Source: Lachancea kluyveri NRRL Y-12651
Taxonomy: Eukaryota > Ascomycota > Saccharomycetes > Saccharomycetales > Saccharomycetaceae
Assembly (NCBI GenBank): GCA_000149225.2
Contig: CM000694.1
Coordinates: 1,489,623-1,553,622, forward strand
Direction: 5' to 3'
DNA length: 64,000 nt
The translations under genes were made by a program, and so were the position numbers. The notes under the pieces are model-generated. The model saw nothing but the letters and a program-made list of their open reading frames with translations, made no database searches and was not told the DNA's origin. Positions 49,616 through 58,623 of the stretch are shown here, in pieces; the first letter of the stretch is position 1, and every line of letters starts with the position of its first letter.

Positions 49616-50854
49616 TTAAGTAAAAGTTTTGAACACTTCAGACTCAAACTGTTCAAAGGCCTTAATGGTGGTATCGTCAAAGAATGGGAAGACACTCTCG
49701 GCCCAGTAGCACACGATACCCTTCTTGTAATCAATGAAAAAGTACAGGTTGGCCAACCCGGTCCACGAGAGACTACCGGCACTTCTTCCTGTGGACAATT
49801 GCTCTTCGTTAATTAGGAAGAAATCGGACCAGTTCTTAGGGACTCCAGGGTAGAAATCGACGTCGTTTGAAATTTGAGGTTGGACTCCAGGCAATGTACA
49901 CACTTTGATATCATCGCCAATTTTGGAAAGTTGCTCTTTGAACGCATACTCTTCGATTGTTTCCTTCTTTAAAATTTGTTTACCGGTGACAGGCGACGCC
50001 CCACCGTTTAAGAATACTTGCAGAAACTTCAAATAGTCACCAACAGTGCCGAACAAGCCATGACCACCACAGTAAAACTCGGGATCCATTGGGGTGAAGT
50101 CTAATCCGAGGGATTGAAACCCATTTTTATCGTTGGTACGCATGTGTAACGAGGCCATGTTTTGCAAATCCTGTTCGGTCCTATTGAATTTAAAAGTGTT
50201 GCACCCCAGCGGTTCGAAAATATGTTTCTTGAAATATTCTTCTAAAGTCATTCCAGAGACCTCCTCTACAATACGACCCAGAAAATCAATGTTGGAGCCA
50301 TACTCCCATTGAGTGCCTGGCTGGTTACTCATTGGCACATCAAACTCTTCCCACTTGGAACTCAAAATATTACATTTACCCTTCTTCTCCTGGATAATTC
50401 TATACTTGTCACTAAAAAACGCATAGGCAAAACCGGCAGTATGTGTGGTTAGATTTTTAATTGTTGGAGGGTTTTTGACGTCTTCCAACTCCATATCGCC
50501 TGTTTCTTCGTCAATTGATTTTATAACTTTGATGGAGCCGAAATTAGGTATGTACTTAGAAACTGGGTCATTTAGGCCGATTAGTCCCTTTTCAAACAAT
50601 TGGAAAACTGCTGTTATAGTAATCGCTTTGGTTGTGGAGAAAAGTAAAAAAGACGTTTCAACGTTTAAAGCATTGGAAGGATCATTGCGGGGTTTGGCAA
50701 GATCCTTGACACCGGCAGCACCGACGTACAAAATGCGATCCTTATCAGCTGCACCTGCTACTATACCTGGGATGGAACCGTTGTCTGTATAACGTTGTAG
50801 GATAGAGTCCAAACGTTCCCTTCCTTGTGTGGATAGTGTTACTTTCGATGGCAT
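49616..50854 (-). CDS. Beta-lactamase-fold serine esterase (family VIII type)
   Basis: This 412-residue protein belongs to the serine beta-lactamase/class C penicillin-binding-protein superfamily. The catalytic SxxK motif is S73-T-T-K76 (FLLFSTTKAIT), the tyrosine motif is at Y185 (WEYGSN), and the third motif is W364-T-G366. A WxG rather than KTG third motif is typical of family VIII carboxylesterases such as EstB, so hydrolysis of ester substrates is more likely than beta-lactam hydrolysis; the natural substrate is unknown. There is no signal peptide, so it is probably cytosolic. No counterpart is known to me in S. cerevisiae between DMC1 and PDA1. Similar genes occur in bacteria and filamentous fungi, so transfer followed by retention is possible. 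Neighbours give no functional hint. Confidence 0.85.
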   Translation of the reverse strand: MPSKVTLSTQGRERLDSILQRYTDNGSIPGIVAGAADKDRILYVGAAGVKDLAKPRNDPSNALNVETSFLLFSTTKAITITAVFQLFEKGLIGLNDPVSKYIPNFGSIKVIKSIDEETGDMELEDVKNPPTIKNLTTHTAGFAYAFFSDKYRIIQEKKGKCNILSSKWEEFDVPMSNQPGTQWEYGSNIDFLGRIVEEVSGMTLEEYFKKHIFEPLGCNTFKFNRTEQDLQNMASLHMRTNDKNGFQSLGLDFTPMDPEFYCGGHGLFGTVGDYLKFLQVFLNGGASPVTGKQILKKETIEEYAFKEQLSKIGDDIKVCTLPGVQPQISNDVDFYPGVPKNWSDFFLINEEQLSTGRSAGSLSWTGLANLYFFIDYKKGIVCYWAESVFPFFDDTTIKAFEQFESEVFKTFT

Positions 50855-51248
50855 AATTTTTCGGTATTGGAATATTTGTTTTAATTTATTCTAAAAGAAA
50901 AAAAGAAAAATAATAATAAAAGATAAAAGTACAGCAACAACATTCAAATAACCATCATCCAGGGCCTCAGTTGACCTATTTCTTATGAATATATATACCT
51001 TTTCCTGTCGTTATAATATCCTAGGTCATTGAATCAACCCCATACGACCCCGCTTCTTTCTCCGCTCGAGACACGCATCCACCCCCCCTCTCCTCTTCAA
51101 AATTGTAAAACTCACAGTTTTAAGAGACTAATGCCAGGGGGAAACAAAATCGAGATGAGATGGGTAAACTCGTAGGTGTATGTTTTCTTTCTCTAGATAT
51201 ACAGAACTGCTCTTTCTTCTATGTTACACTATATTCATACTATTTTAT
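50855..51248. other. Intergenic region between ARX1 and the esterase gene
   Basis: This 394-base spacer holds the esterase promoter and the ARX1 3' end. It includes an AATAAT/AAAAG-rich stretch and a pyrimidine run near 51071-51100. No gene was recognised. Confidence 0.5.
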
Positions 51249-53084
51249 TCAAGCCATTTCCACGTCTTGTGGGTTTGCAGCATGAACACCACGTTTCTTC
51301 AATGGTTGGGTTTCTCTTACGACAATACCGAACCTCTTGTCCTTCGCCAATTCGGCAAGTTGGAAAATACCCTGCACCAAAGGATCTTCTTGATCCAACT
51401 GGTATTTGGAATGAACCCAACTTGGTGTGCAAGTCTTGGAACCACCGGTCAGCCTCAAGATTTCAGATTTCCCAGTAGCTGATACGTCAGAACCGCATAG
51501 AACCACAGTGGAACATTCACGGGCCACGGGAATAGAAACAGAGTCCTTTTTCAAAAGAGCCTTCAACTTCAAAGATGACATACCCAATCTTGGTAAAGGC
51601 AGCTCCATACCTGGCAAAGTTGGATTTTCTGCATCGTAACCTTGTAGACCAGTAGGATTGGCGCTGTTCAAAACGGTTTGCCATGGCAAAAACTTGGCAA
51701 TCTGGATCGGTTTGGTCACAGTCAAGTAATTGTTGGCGATTTCGCTGATACCCAATCTGAAGGATTTCAAATCTTTGGCGATATCCGGGATCTGTAACTG
51801 TGGCGCTTCCACATCTAATGGGAAATGCTCGCTCATGTGCGATAGTTTGACTGGGTACACACCTTGTTGGTCGATCTTGGTCAAAAGTTGTCTAGAGGTT
51901 TTCAACTTCAAAGTATGGGAATGAGAGAAGTCTCTGACAAAACTGCCTGGTCTGGCAACCAATTGGTTGTTCCTATGGGACTTACCGCTAAAGTTGTCGA
52001 CCGTTTCCAAAGTCACAAGGCCGAGGGTCAAACCGTCCAACGGAGCCAGTTTCAAGTCGATCAGATAGACCTCACCGGTAGACACGACGAAATCGTCTGT
52101 TGGAACGGCGGAGTCGTTGAGCACTTTTCTCTGTGCAAAATCCTTGGTTTTCTGGTCCAACTGAACCAAATCTTGAGAGATGTCGTCAGAGTCTGCTGCT
52201 GATGCAACACTCCTCTGCAACAGGGATGCCTCCTGGTTTGCTTCTGACCAGGCAACACCCTTGTATTCCCTTTCCGCAACGAGACCTTCGCTTTGGCCGG
52301 CAAGGAATCGTCTGATACGACGGACCCTTGAACCTGGCACCACAGCACAGTTGTATGTAGCAGCGATGGTGTCCACAACGGTACGGATCAGCGTACCGGT
52401 GACCTTTGCTCCACCAGCCACGGTGGTCAAGGATTGCGGAAGCTTTTCCGGAGTTAGAGCACAACCCAACAGAGCAACCACGGTTTCCATCGCAATGTGG
52501 GCGGCCGCAACAGCGTCAGCTTTGCCGGCCAACAAGGGACCGGTTGGAACCTTGACGTTTTGTTCGTTTTCGGCAGTTGGATAGATGACCATGGTGTGAG
52601 AAACTTGCGAAGTGTAACCGTCGATGTGACAGCCAAGAGTGATCGTGACAACATCACCCGGTTGCAAAAACCCGTCGATGCATCTCTTGTAGCCGTTCAC
52701 GGTGGAGCCGGCCTCGTCAGCCGAGACGTTCTTGTTCCAGTTCTTCAAAACATCCACGTCATCGAGTTCAGGGCACCACCCAGAGGCTAACTCGTCGACG
52801 TCGATAGTGGTTGGATGAGCAATACCTCTTTCATTGACCTTGTTTTTAAAGGCACTTTCCAAGCACGTAGACAAAAAGCTGTCGGTGAGCAAGCACAGCT
52901 CGTGGATAGGAACACGTGCGCCAGTCTGGTGATGGTACGATTGGTTAATCAGATTAGAGACAAAGGCCAAAGCGGTTTGGGAGATTTGGCCGGCATGACG
53001 GTACTTATCCAGAGTAGAGTCCTGTAGAACATTCTTGTCTCTTAACAGAACCTGTGTATCCTCGTGAGAAATAGCTAAAGCCAT
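51249..53084 (-). CDS. ARX1: Ribosomal export factor Arx1
   Basis: This 611-residue protein is orthologous to Arx1 (593 residues), a methionine-aminopeptidase-like (M24 fold) factor that binds pre-60S subunits near the peptide exit tunnel and assists their nuclear export. The pita-bread fold appears in blocks such as PGDVVTITLGCHIDGYTSQVSHTMVIYP (about 140-168) and GPLLAGKADAVAAAHIAMETVVALL. The metal-binding residues of true aminopeptidases are not in place, as expected for Arx1. An insert of acidic and Gln-rich sequence lies at about 290-325. It is divergent from PDA1 across 472 bases. Confidence 0.94.
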   Translation of the reverse strand: MALAISHEDTQVLLRDKNVLQDSTLDKYRHAGQISQTALAFVSNLINQSYHHQTGARVPIHELCLLTDSFLSTCLESAFKNKVNERGIAHPTTIDVDELASGWCPELDDVDVLKNWNKNVSADEAGSTVNGYKRCIDGFLQPGDVVTITLGCHIDGYTSQVSHTMVIYPTAENEQNVKVPTGPLLAGKADAVAAAHIAMETVVALLGCALTPEKLPQSLTTVAGGAKVTGTLIRTVVDTIAATYNCAVVPGSRVRRIRRFLAGQSEGLVAEREYKGVAWSEANQEASLLQRSVASAADSDDISQDLVQLDQKTKDFAQRKVLNDSAVPTDDFVVSTGEVYLIDLKLAPLDGLTLGLVTLETVDNFSGKSHRNNQLVARPGSFVRDFSHSHTLKLKTSRQLLTKIDQQGVYPVKLSHMSEHFPLDVEAPQLQIPDIAKDLKSFRLGISEIANNYLTVTKPIQIAKFLPWQTVLNSANPTGLQGYDAENPTLPGMELPLPRLGMSSLKLKALLKKDSVSIPVARECSTVVLCGSDVSATGKSEILRLTGGSKTCTPSWVHSKYQLDQEDPLVQGIFQLAELAKDKRFGIVVRETQPLKKRGVHAANPQDVEMA

Positions 53085-53273
53085 GTTGTTCGTGGTAATG
53101 GTTTCGCTGCTTGCACGTAACAGAAGAGTATCAAGCAGTCGAGCTCATCTCATCGCATCGAAAATTTTTCACGAGGCCCTGGAAAATAGCAGAAAACAAA
53201 TAAAACTTTGAAAGGGGAAAAAAAAAAAGAAACTTCAGTATCACTTGCAACGGGAATTCAACCCCCACTCCAG

Positions 53274-53280
53274 TTACCCG
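53274..53280. promoter_or_regulatory. Reb1-type site TTACCCG
   Basis: This is a Reb1 core in the shared ARX1/PDA1 promoter, 190 bases from ARX1 and 277 bases from PDA1. A central position in a divergent promoter fits a nucleosome-clearing role. Confidence 0.5.
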
Positions 53281-53400
53281 GCCATACCCCCCACCCGTTT
53301 GGGTCGGAGTTTATTTCCCGTGCCAAAATATCCTCCGTCCCAAAATTTGTCTCCCTACGCCGTCGTCGAAAGGGAAACCCGAAAGAGGGAAGGGAAAAAG

Positions 53401-53408
53401 TATAAAAA
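53401..53408 (+). promoter_or_regulatory. TATA box of PDA1
   Basis: TATAAAAA lies 149-156 bases before the PDA1 ATG, the only good TATA match on this side of the divergent promoter. Confidence 0.55.
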
Positions 53409-53556
53409 AGGCGGTCATGCGTATATAAACGAAATATCTTGCAACATCGCGCTCCTTAACCCCTTTTCCCTTTAGGATTAGACCTTTCTTTAACCATTCT
53501 CCCTTTTGCACGCACGCACACACACCGAGTTTCCAAGCACGCTACTGTAAAAAGCT

Positions 53557-54780
53557 ATGTTGTCTGCTGTTCTGAAGAAGCAATCCCTAAACGCGGCTGT
53601 TCTAGCTTCTGCTAGACGTTCTTTCGCCTCCGCCGCCGCCGCCAATCCTCAAGTTGCAGATGCAGATGAGATCATCGAAATCGATTTGCCAGAGTCCTCT
53701 TTTGAAGGCTACTTGCTAGACGTTCCTGATTTGACTTACAAGACTACCAAGTCTACCTTGTTGCAAATGTACAAGGACATGATTGTCACCAGAAGAATGG
53801 AAATGGCCTGTGACGCCTTGTACAAGGCCAAGAAGATCAGAGGTTTCTGTCACTTGTGTGTTGGTCAGGAAGCCATCCCAGTCGGTATTGAATACGCCAT
53901 CACAAAGCGTGATACCGTGATCACTTCGTACAGATGTCACGGTTTCACCTACATGAGAGGCGCTTCCGTTCAAGCCGTTTTGGCCGAATTGATGGGTAGA
54001 AGATCCGGTGTCTCCTTTGGTAAAGGTGGTTCTATGCATTTGTACGCCTCTGGTTTCTACGGTGGTAACGGTATCGTCGGTGCCCAGGTTCCTCTAGGTG
54101 CTGGTTTGGCCTTTGCCCATCAGTACAAGAACGAGGACGCCTGCTCCTTCACTTTGTACGGTGACGGTGCTTCCAACCAAGGCCAGGTGTTTGAGGCCTT
54201 CAACATGGCCAAGTTGTGGAACTTGCCTGCCGTCTTCTGTTGCGAGAACAACAAGTACGGTATGGGTACGGCCGCCGCCAGGTCTTCTGCCATGACAGAA
54301 TACTTCAAGCGTGGTCAATACATCCCCGGTTTGAAGGTGAACGGTATGGACATTTTGGCTGTCTACCAGGCCTCCAGATTCGCCAAGGACTGGGCTGTCT
54401 CGGGCAACGGTCCAATCGTGTTGGAATACGAAACTTACAGATATGGTGGTCACTCCATGTCTGACCCAGGTACCACTTACAGAACCAGGGATGAAATCCA
54501 ACACATGAGATCTAAGAACGATCCAATTGCTGGTTTGAAGATGCACCTGTTGGAATTGGGCATTGCCACCGAAGAAGAAATCAAGGCTTACGACAAGGCT
54601 GCCAGAAAGTACGTTGACGAACAAGTTGAATTGGCAGATGCTGCTCCAGCCCCAGAGGCCAAGATGTCCATTTTGTTTGAAGATGTCTATGTTCCAGGCT
54701 CTGAGACCCCAACCTTGAGAGGCAGAGTTTCTGACGACACCTGGGATTTCCAAAAGAAGGGTTTTGCCTTTAGAGATTAA
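53557..54780 (+). CDS. PDA1: Pyruvate dehydrogenase E1 alpha subunit
   Basis: This 407-residue protein is the E1 alpha subunit of the mitochondrial pyruvate dehydrogenase complex, which with Pdb1 decarboxylates pyruvate using thiamine diphosphate. The N-terminal ~30 residues, rich in Ala, Ser and Arg (SARRSFASAAAA), are a mitochondrial targeting sequence. The thiamine diphosphate motif runs from GDG at about 202 to ENN at about 230-232. The regulatory phosphorylation loop GGHSMSDPGTTYR has its Ser at about 300. Codon use is strongly biased to preferred yeast codons, consistent with high expression. Length compares with 420 in S. cerevisiae (YER178W, next to DMC1 there). Confidence 0.98.
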   Translation: MLSAVLKKQSLNAAVLASARRSFASAAAANPQVADADEIIEIDLPESSFEGYLLDVPDLTYKTTKSTLLQMYKDMIVTRRMEMACDALYKAKKIRGFCHLCVGQEAIPVGIEYAITKRDTVITSYRCHGFTYMRGASVQAVLAELMGRRSGVSFGKGGSMHLYASGFYGGNGIVGAQVPLGAGLAFAHQYKNEDACSFTLYGDGASNQGQVFEAFNMAKLWNLPAVFCCENNKYGMGTAAARSSAMTEYFKRGQYIPGLKVNGMDILAVYQASRFAKDWAVSGNGPIVLEYETYRYGGHSMSDPGTTYRTRDEIQHMRSKNDPIAGLKMHLLELGIATEEEIKAYDKAARKYVDEQVELADAAPAPEAKMSILFEDVYVPGSETPTLRGRVSDDTWDFQKKGFAFRD

Positions 54781-54961
54781 GCTATCATGAGTACAGCCGG
54801 CTTTGAAAGCCGTCCCTGTTGGATATGAACTTTTATTTTTCTCCTCATCCTTTCTTTCCTATTCCTATCATTTTGGATATTTTTCTGAAGAATATCTTAT
54901 CATGTTTCGAAAAATCCTGAAAAAAAAAAGAACTCAAAAAAAAAAAATAAGAAAACCTTGT

Positions 54962-54983
54962 AAAAAAAAAAAAAAAAAAAAAA
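54962..54983. repeat. A22 homopolymer
   Basis: Twenty-two consecutive A residues about 180 bases after the PDA1 stop codon. A run this long is expected to vary in length. Confidence 0.9.
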
Positions 54984-55220
54984 GACATCACGCTAATCAC
55001 AATATATTCTTTTGGGGCTTGTGTGCTACAGTGGCTCGCTTCTATTTTTTTTTTTTTTTTATCTCAGCTTCTCTATTTCTCTCTCTCCTCTCTCTCTCTC
55101 TTCGGCTCTTCAATCGGGTTATTTGATACTAACTTTTTTTTTTAACATGTTCAATTGGCAAAGAAGAAACCGAACTCTCTCTCTCTTTTTCGGAATCCTC
55201 TTTACGTCCAATCCATTTGC

Positions 55221-55252
55221 TAACTCTCCCCCCCCCCCTCTCTCTCTCTCTC
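55221..55252. repeat. C11 run and CT repeat
   Basis: A run of C residues is followed by about eight CT units in the PDA1-STE5 spacer. Confidence 0.85.
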
Positions 55253-55688
55253 AAAAGTCTGGTGAATGGTTGGCATTTCAAAAAAAAAAAATGTTTGTTG
55301 ATTTTATAACTTGCTTCAAGATCGAAGGTTTTGTTTATCCTTATCGTGGGGACAAACTAGGTGACAAAATGAAAAAAAATTGGTGTGTATGTGTGTGTGC
55401 TTTGGGAATCCAAATGTTTATAGATTTACATTTTATTGGCGCATACTCTAGGGATACTTCGACTTGAAGTTCTCGTTTGGGTTTTTATTAACTATTGAAT
55501 TTGTATATAATGTGAATTATGGCTACTCGCTAAACTATTACGTTCTCTTTTGATTTTTATTACTCCCCTACCCACCCCCTTCTATGGGGTTAAACTCCGA
55601 GAAAGGATAGGGGTTGTGAGTTTTTTTCCCTTCGTGTTAATTTTTGCATCAAGTGTTTTTTTTTTCCTTTTTTTGCCCTGTCATATTC

Positions 55689-55695
55689 TGAAACA
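55689..55695 (+). promoter_or_regulatory. Pheromone response element (Ste12 site)
   Basis: TGAAACA is the exact Ste12-binding pheromone response element. It lies 98-104 bases upstream of the STE5 ATG, a sensible place for feedback on a pheromone-pathway gene. Only one copy was seen; Ste12 promoters often have more than one. Confidence 0.5.
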
Positions 55696-55792
55696 CAATT
55701 GGAAAACCTCAAAAAAAAGAGAAATTCTCCTTTGTAAAGAGGCAACTTTATAACTCTCTCTTTCCAGTAGAGGAAGAAAAAAATCACAGCAA

Positions 55793-58537
55793 ATGAACAC
55801 AATCACTCCTCGGGAGGAACAGTCGTGTCCATATACAGACGCTATTCCACCTCCAGCTCGGACTCCAAGTAACACAAACCCTTCGGTCTCTTTGACTTAT
55901 CCGTCCCCGGATACAGCAGCGTCAGTAAAAATAGAGTCTTCTAAAGGTAAAAAATGGACAGAAAAGTTGTCTAATAAGTTTCAAAAGTCGAAGAAGATCT
56001 CTGCTAGTCAAAGTATGAGCAATCTTAATCTGAAAGATACTGCTTTTAAGGTATCTTCAATTTCAGATACGAGCTTACCAAGAAGCGCATCTCTGACTTC
56101 AGATAATGACAGTAATGATTACCGTCACCCTTTCCCCCTGAGGTTTTCTTCTATACCGAGACCACATAGCCAAGTAATCGCCAGAGAACTCTCTCCAGAA
56201 ACTCCTAGAAAGCATACAATCCAGGAACCACCAAAAGTCACTCCTTTCGGATATCCAAAATCAAAGCAGCCAATCAAAAAATCCTTTCTCAGAGAAACCT
56301 GCTGCCTCTGTGAGGAACCGGTATCTAATAAAACCAAACTGGAAAAAATTGTGCCTTTGAAATGTGGGCACCTAGTGCATGAGGAATGTCTGTTAGCATT
56401 CTTCGAAGGTAACTATCGGCAGGGTGATATTTACAAAATATTCCCCCAGTGTACAAAATGTAAGTCCGACAATAGTTGTATTCCAGTTGACGAAAACCTG
56501 AAGGATAAGCTGATATCACAGTTTTTAATAAATGGCGGAGGCATTTCAATACAAGAGAATTCAACTGATAAGAGCCTTGAAAAATCATCTAAAGCTTCGT
56601 CGTATACCTCGAATTTAACAACAGCTGGAAAAAGCACCGTTTTAACTTCCAGTGATAAAAATTACAAGGATCTGTCAATCGACATTGTTCCAATAAACTA
56701 TCAACGCAACGTCGGCCGTCCAGTGCATCGATTTACCAGAGGAAGTGTCATATCTGCATTGCCATCGACGGTATCTTCCGTTTCCAGAAATTCACCTACT
56801 TCAAACACGTTATTTCGTCAAGAAAATATCCCACTACCTCTATTGAGATCACACTTTATACAGCTTCTTTTGACTAATTTTTCAAATAGGCTGGATGCAT
56901 GGGAAATTGATTCCAAATTTGGTTTGCTGCGCTTAGTCGACAAGTTGATGTTTTCAGAGGATGGCAAAACATACAGGCAGTGTTGCTGTTTTCTTTTTGA
57001 AAGCTCCCTGCTTGTGGCTACTATCGAAAATACCAACAAAACGGATAGCTTCATTGATACCAAGTTTACCGATTACGTTGTTTATTCTTTTGACAATGAT
57101 CATACAAAGGCCAAGATTGATACTTTGGAGTCATCGGTCCTAAAATGCACTCTTTTGAATAACGTTGACAGGGTTTTGGCTCAACAGCTTACATTTTATA
57201 TGACAGAGCAACTAAATTCTGATTCCAGTAAGATTGTTGAGAAATGGATATCTGGTATCTTGAATAGAGATCTGAATTTCAAAAGTGACACTTTTACTTC
57301 TTCATTAGCACTACCCTTGATGGTGAGGAATATGTCCGCTAATTCTACTAGTATAATAGCATCCAATAAGAGTAGCACCCTGAACCCATCAACAATTATT
57401 GAGCTACCACAATCAAGCACTGATTGGAACAATGAAAACAGACCAATTGTCAGAAGAAGCGTGATTGTTCCTAACGAAAATGACGGTAGCACAATAAGGA
57501 CGACAATTACATCGATCCTTTCTATTAAGCGTGAAATACCTGCGGATTTGGTTGTTGTTATGCAGCTAAATTTTCGTAAAATTTCGGGTTCCGATGCAGT
57601 AGTGTTACTTAATACTTTGAAAGCACTAATTCTAAAGTTTAAAAATGCAAAATGCTGTTTCGTAGATTCAATGGGGGGTGTAGTCCAGCTAGGTACATTG
57701 GAAAAATCAATAGGTACGTTGGCCTCTGAGGAGCATTTTAAAGATGATCCATCAAGAACAACATTTGATCCGGAATGGCTAAAGAAACAGTTTTATCCAA
57801 GTTCCTGTGAAGATGTCGGCTTGTTGGTAATTTCCAATACTACGATGGAAATCCAAAAATCTTGCTTGTTCATGGATTACAAGTCATTTGCCTGTATAGG
57901 GAGAAGAAGACCCAACGAATTAAAAGTTCGTGTTGGTTACCTCAACGTGGACTATAGCGATCGAATTTTTGAGCTAGTCGAAATCGGCACCTGGAACGAC
58001 CTATTAGAGACTGTCTGCTACAGCTTTAATATGAACTTTGAAGATGACGGTGAATGGAATAGCGACGGGTATGATTGCTATGACGATGAAGATGAATCTT
58101 TCGAAAGAAACATCGATGGATATCGAAATAGTACACTCCCACTAAATTGCTATTCAGAGACTTCGACAATAAAAGATATCTCCCCTGGTAAAAGCACTGC
58201 GACAGCACAGCATTCTGCCACCTACACTCTGAATGGTCAATGTGATGGAATTTTATTTGAACATGCAAATAGTAATGATATTGGAATCAGCCGATGTGGC
58301 TCAGGCATCTCTGACGGATCAGATGAACATTCGATGTTTGAGCTGTTACCTGTATACCCAGAGGTTTCCTCCAGAAATTTAAGATCTGATCAAAGCAGTA
58401 CAACATGGATCTCTCTTTTAGAAGACATCGAGAACCTAATAGACAAATCGCACACCGATCAAGATGAAGAACTCACAAATAATCCGCCTCAGCGTCCCTC
58501 TTCTCATTCAGGCATAAATCCTCAGAGGAGTTCATAG
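55793..58537 (+). CDS. STE5: Pheromone MAP-kinase scaffold Ste5
   Basis: This 914-residue protein matches Ste5 (917 residues), the scaffold that gathers Ste11, Ste7 and Fus3 at the membrane on pheromone signalling. A basic amphipathic segment at about 51-70 (KGKKWTEKLSNKFQKSKK) corresponds to the plasma-membrane-binding motif. SP sites nearby are possible Cdk targets. A RING-H2 domain lies at about 170-223 (CCLCEEPV, then CGHLVHEEC, then CTKC) and is the Gbetagamma (Ste4) interaction region. A PH-like domain should follow at about 380-510, and the C-terminal third (about 570-760) corresponds to the VWA-like Ste7-binding domain. The acidic Ser-rich tail is probably disordered. It is convergent with SPO71 (86 bases between stops). 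Confidence 0.93.
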   Translation: MNTITPREEQSCPYTDAIPPPARTPSNTNPSVSLTYPSPDTAASVKIESSKGKKWTEKLSNKFQKSKKISASQSMSNLNLKDTAFKVSSISDTSLPRSASLTSDNDSNDYRHPFPLRFSSIPRPHSQVIARELSPETPRKHTIQEPPKVTPFGYPKSKQPIKKSFLRETCCLCEEPVSNKTKLEKIVPLKCGHLVHEECLLAFFEGNYRQGDIYKIFPQCTKCKSDNSCIPVDENLKDKLISQFLINGGGISIQENSTDKSLEKSSKASSYTSNLTTAGKSTVLTSSDKNYKDLSIDIVPINYQRNVGRPVHRFTRGSVISALPSTVSSVSRNSPTSNTLFRQENIPLPLLRSHFIQLLLTNFSNRLDAWEIDSKFGLLRLVDKLMFSEDGKTYRQCCCFLFESSLLVATIENTNKTDSFIDTKFTDYVVYSFDNDHTKAKIDTLESSVLKCTLLNNVDRVLAQQLTFYMTEQLNSDSSKIVEKWISGILNRDLNFKSDTFTSSLALPLMVRNMSANSTSIIASNKSSTLNPSTIIELPQSSTDWNNENRPIVRRSVIVPNENDGSTIRTTITSILSIKREIPADLVVVMQLNFRKISGSDAVVLLNTLKALILKFKNAKCCFVDSMGGVVQLGTLEKSIGTLASEEHFKDDPSRTTFDPEWLKKQFYPSSCEDVGLLVISNTTMEIQKSCLFMDYKSFACIGRRRPNELKVRVGYLNVDYSDRIFELVEIGTWNDLLETVCYSFNMNFEDDGEWNSDGYDCYDDEDESFERNIDGYRNSTLPLNCYSETSTIKDISPGKSTATAQHSATYTLNGQCDGILFEHANSNDIGISRCGSGISDGSDEHSMFELLPVYPEVSSRNLRSDQSSTTWISLLEDIENLIDKSHTDQDEELTNNPPQRPSSHSGINPQRSS

Positions 58538-58623
58538 TTTTAGATTAAAAGCACGAAATATTTTGAACAAATTGATGCAGAAACCTTTAGAAAAGCAGTG
58601 TATCATCTACATCGTCAACCTAA

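Larger units (their letters stand above)
53085..53556. other. Divergent promoter region ARX1/PDA1
   Basis: The 472-base region serves both genes. A Reb1 site TTACCCG is at 53274-53280 and a TATA box TATAAAAA at 53401-53408, the latter about 150 bases before the PDA1 ATG. C-rich and pyrimidine tracts precede the PDA1 start, as in highly expressed yeast genes. Confidence 0.6.
54781..55792. other. Intergenic region between PDA1 and STE5
   Basis: About 1 kb, unusually rich in homopolymers and pyrimidine tracts: A22 at 54962-54983, T17 near 55046-55061 and CT repeats near 55079-55100 and 55221-55252. Open frames here (54803-55126, 55012-55467) are low-complexity products of these tracts and are not credible genes. 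The STE5 promoter occupies the right end. Confidence 0.55.

Noticed and set aside
55012-55467. A 151-codon open frame downstream of PDA1
   Set aside because: It is made of translated T and CT repeats (long Phe, Ser and Leu runs) and has no support as a gene.
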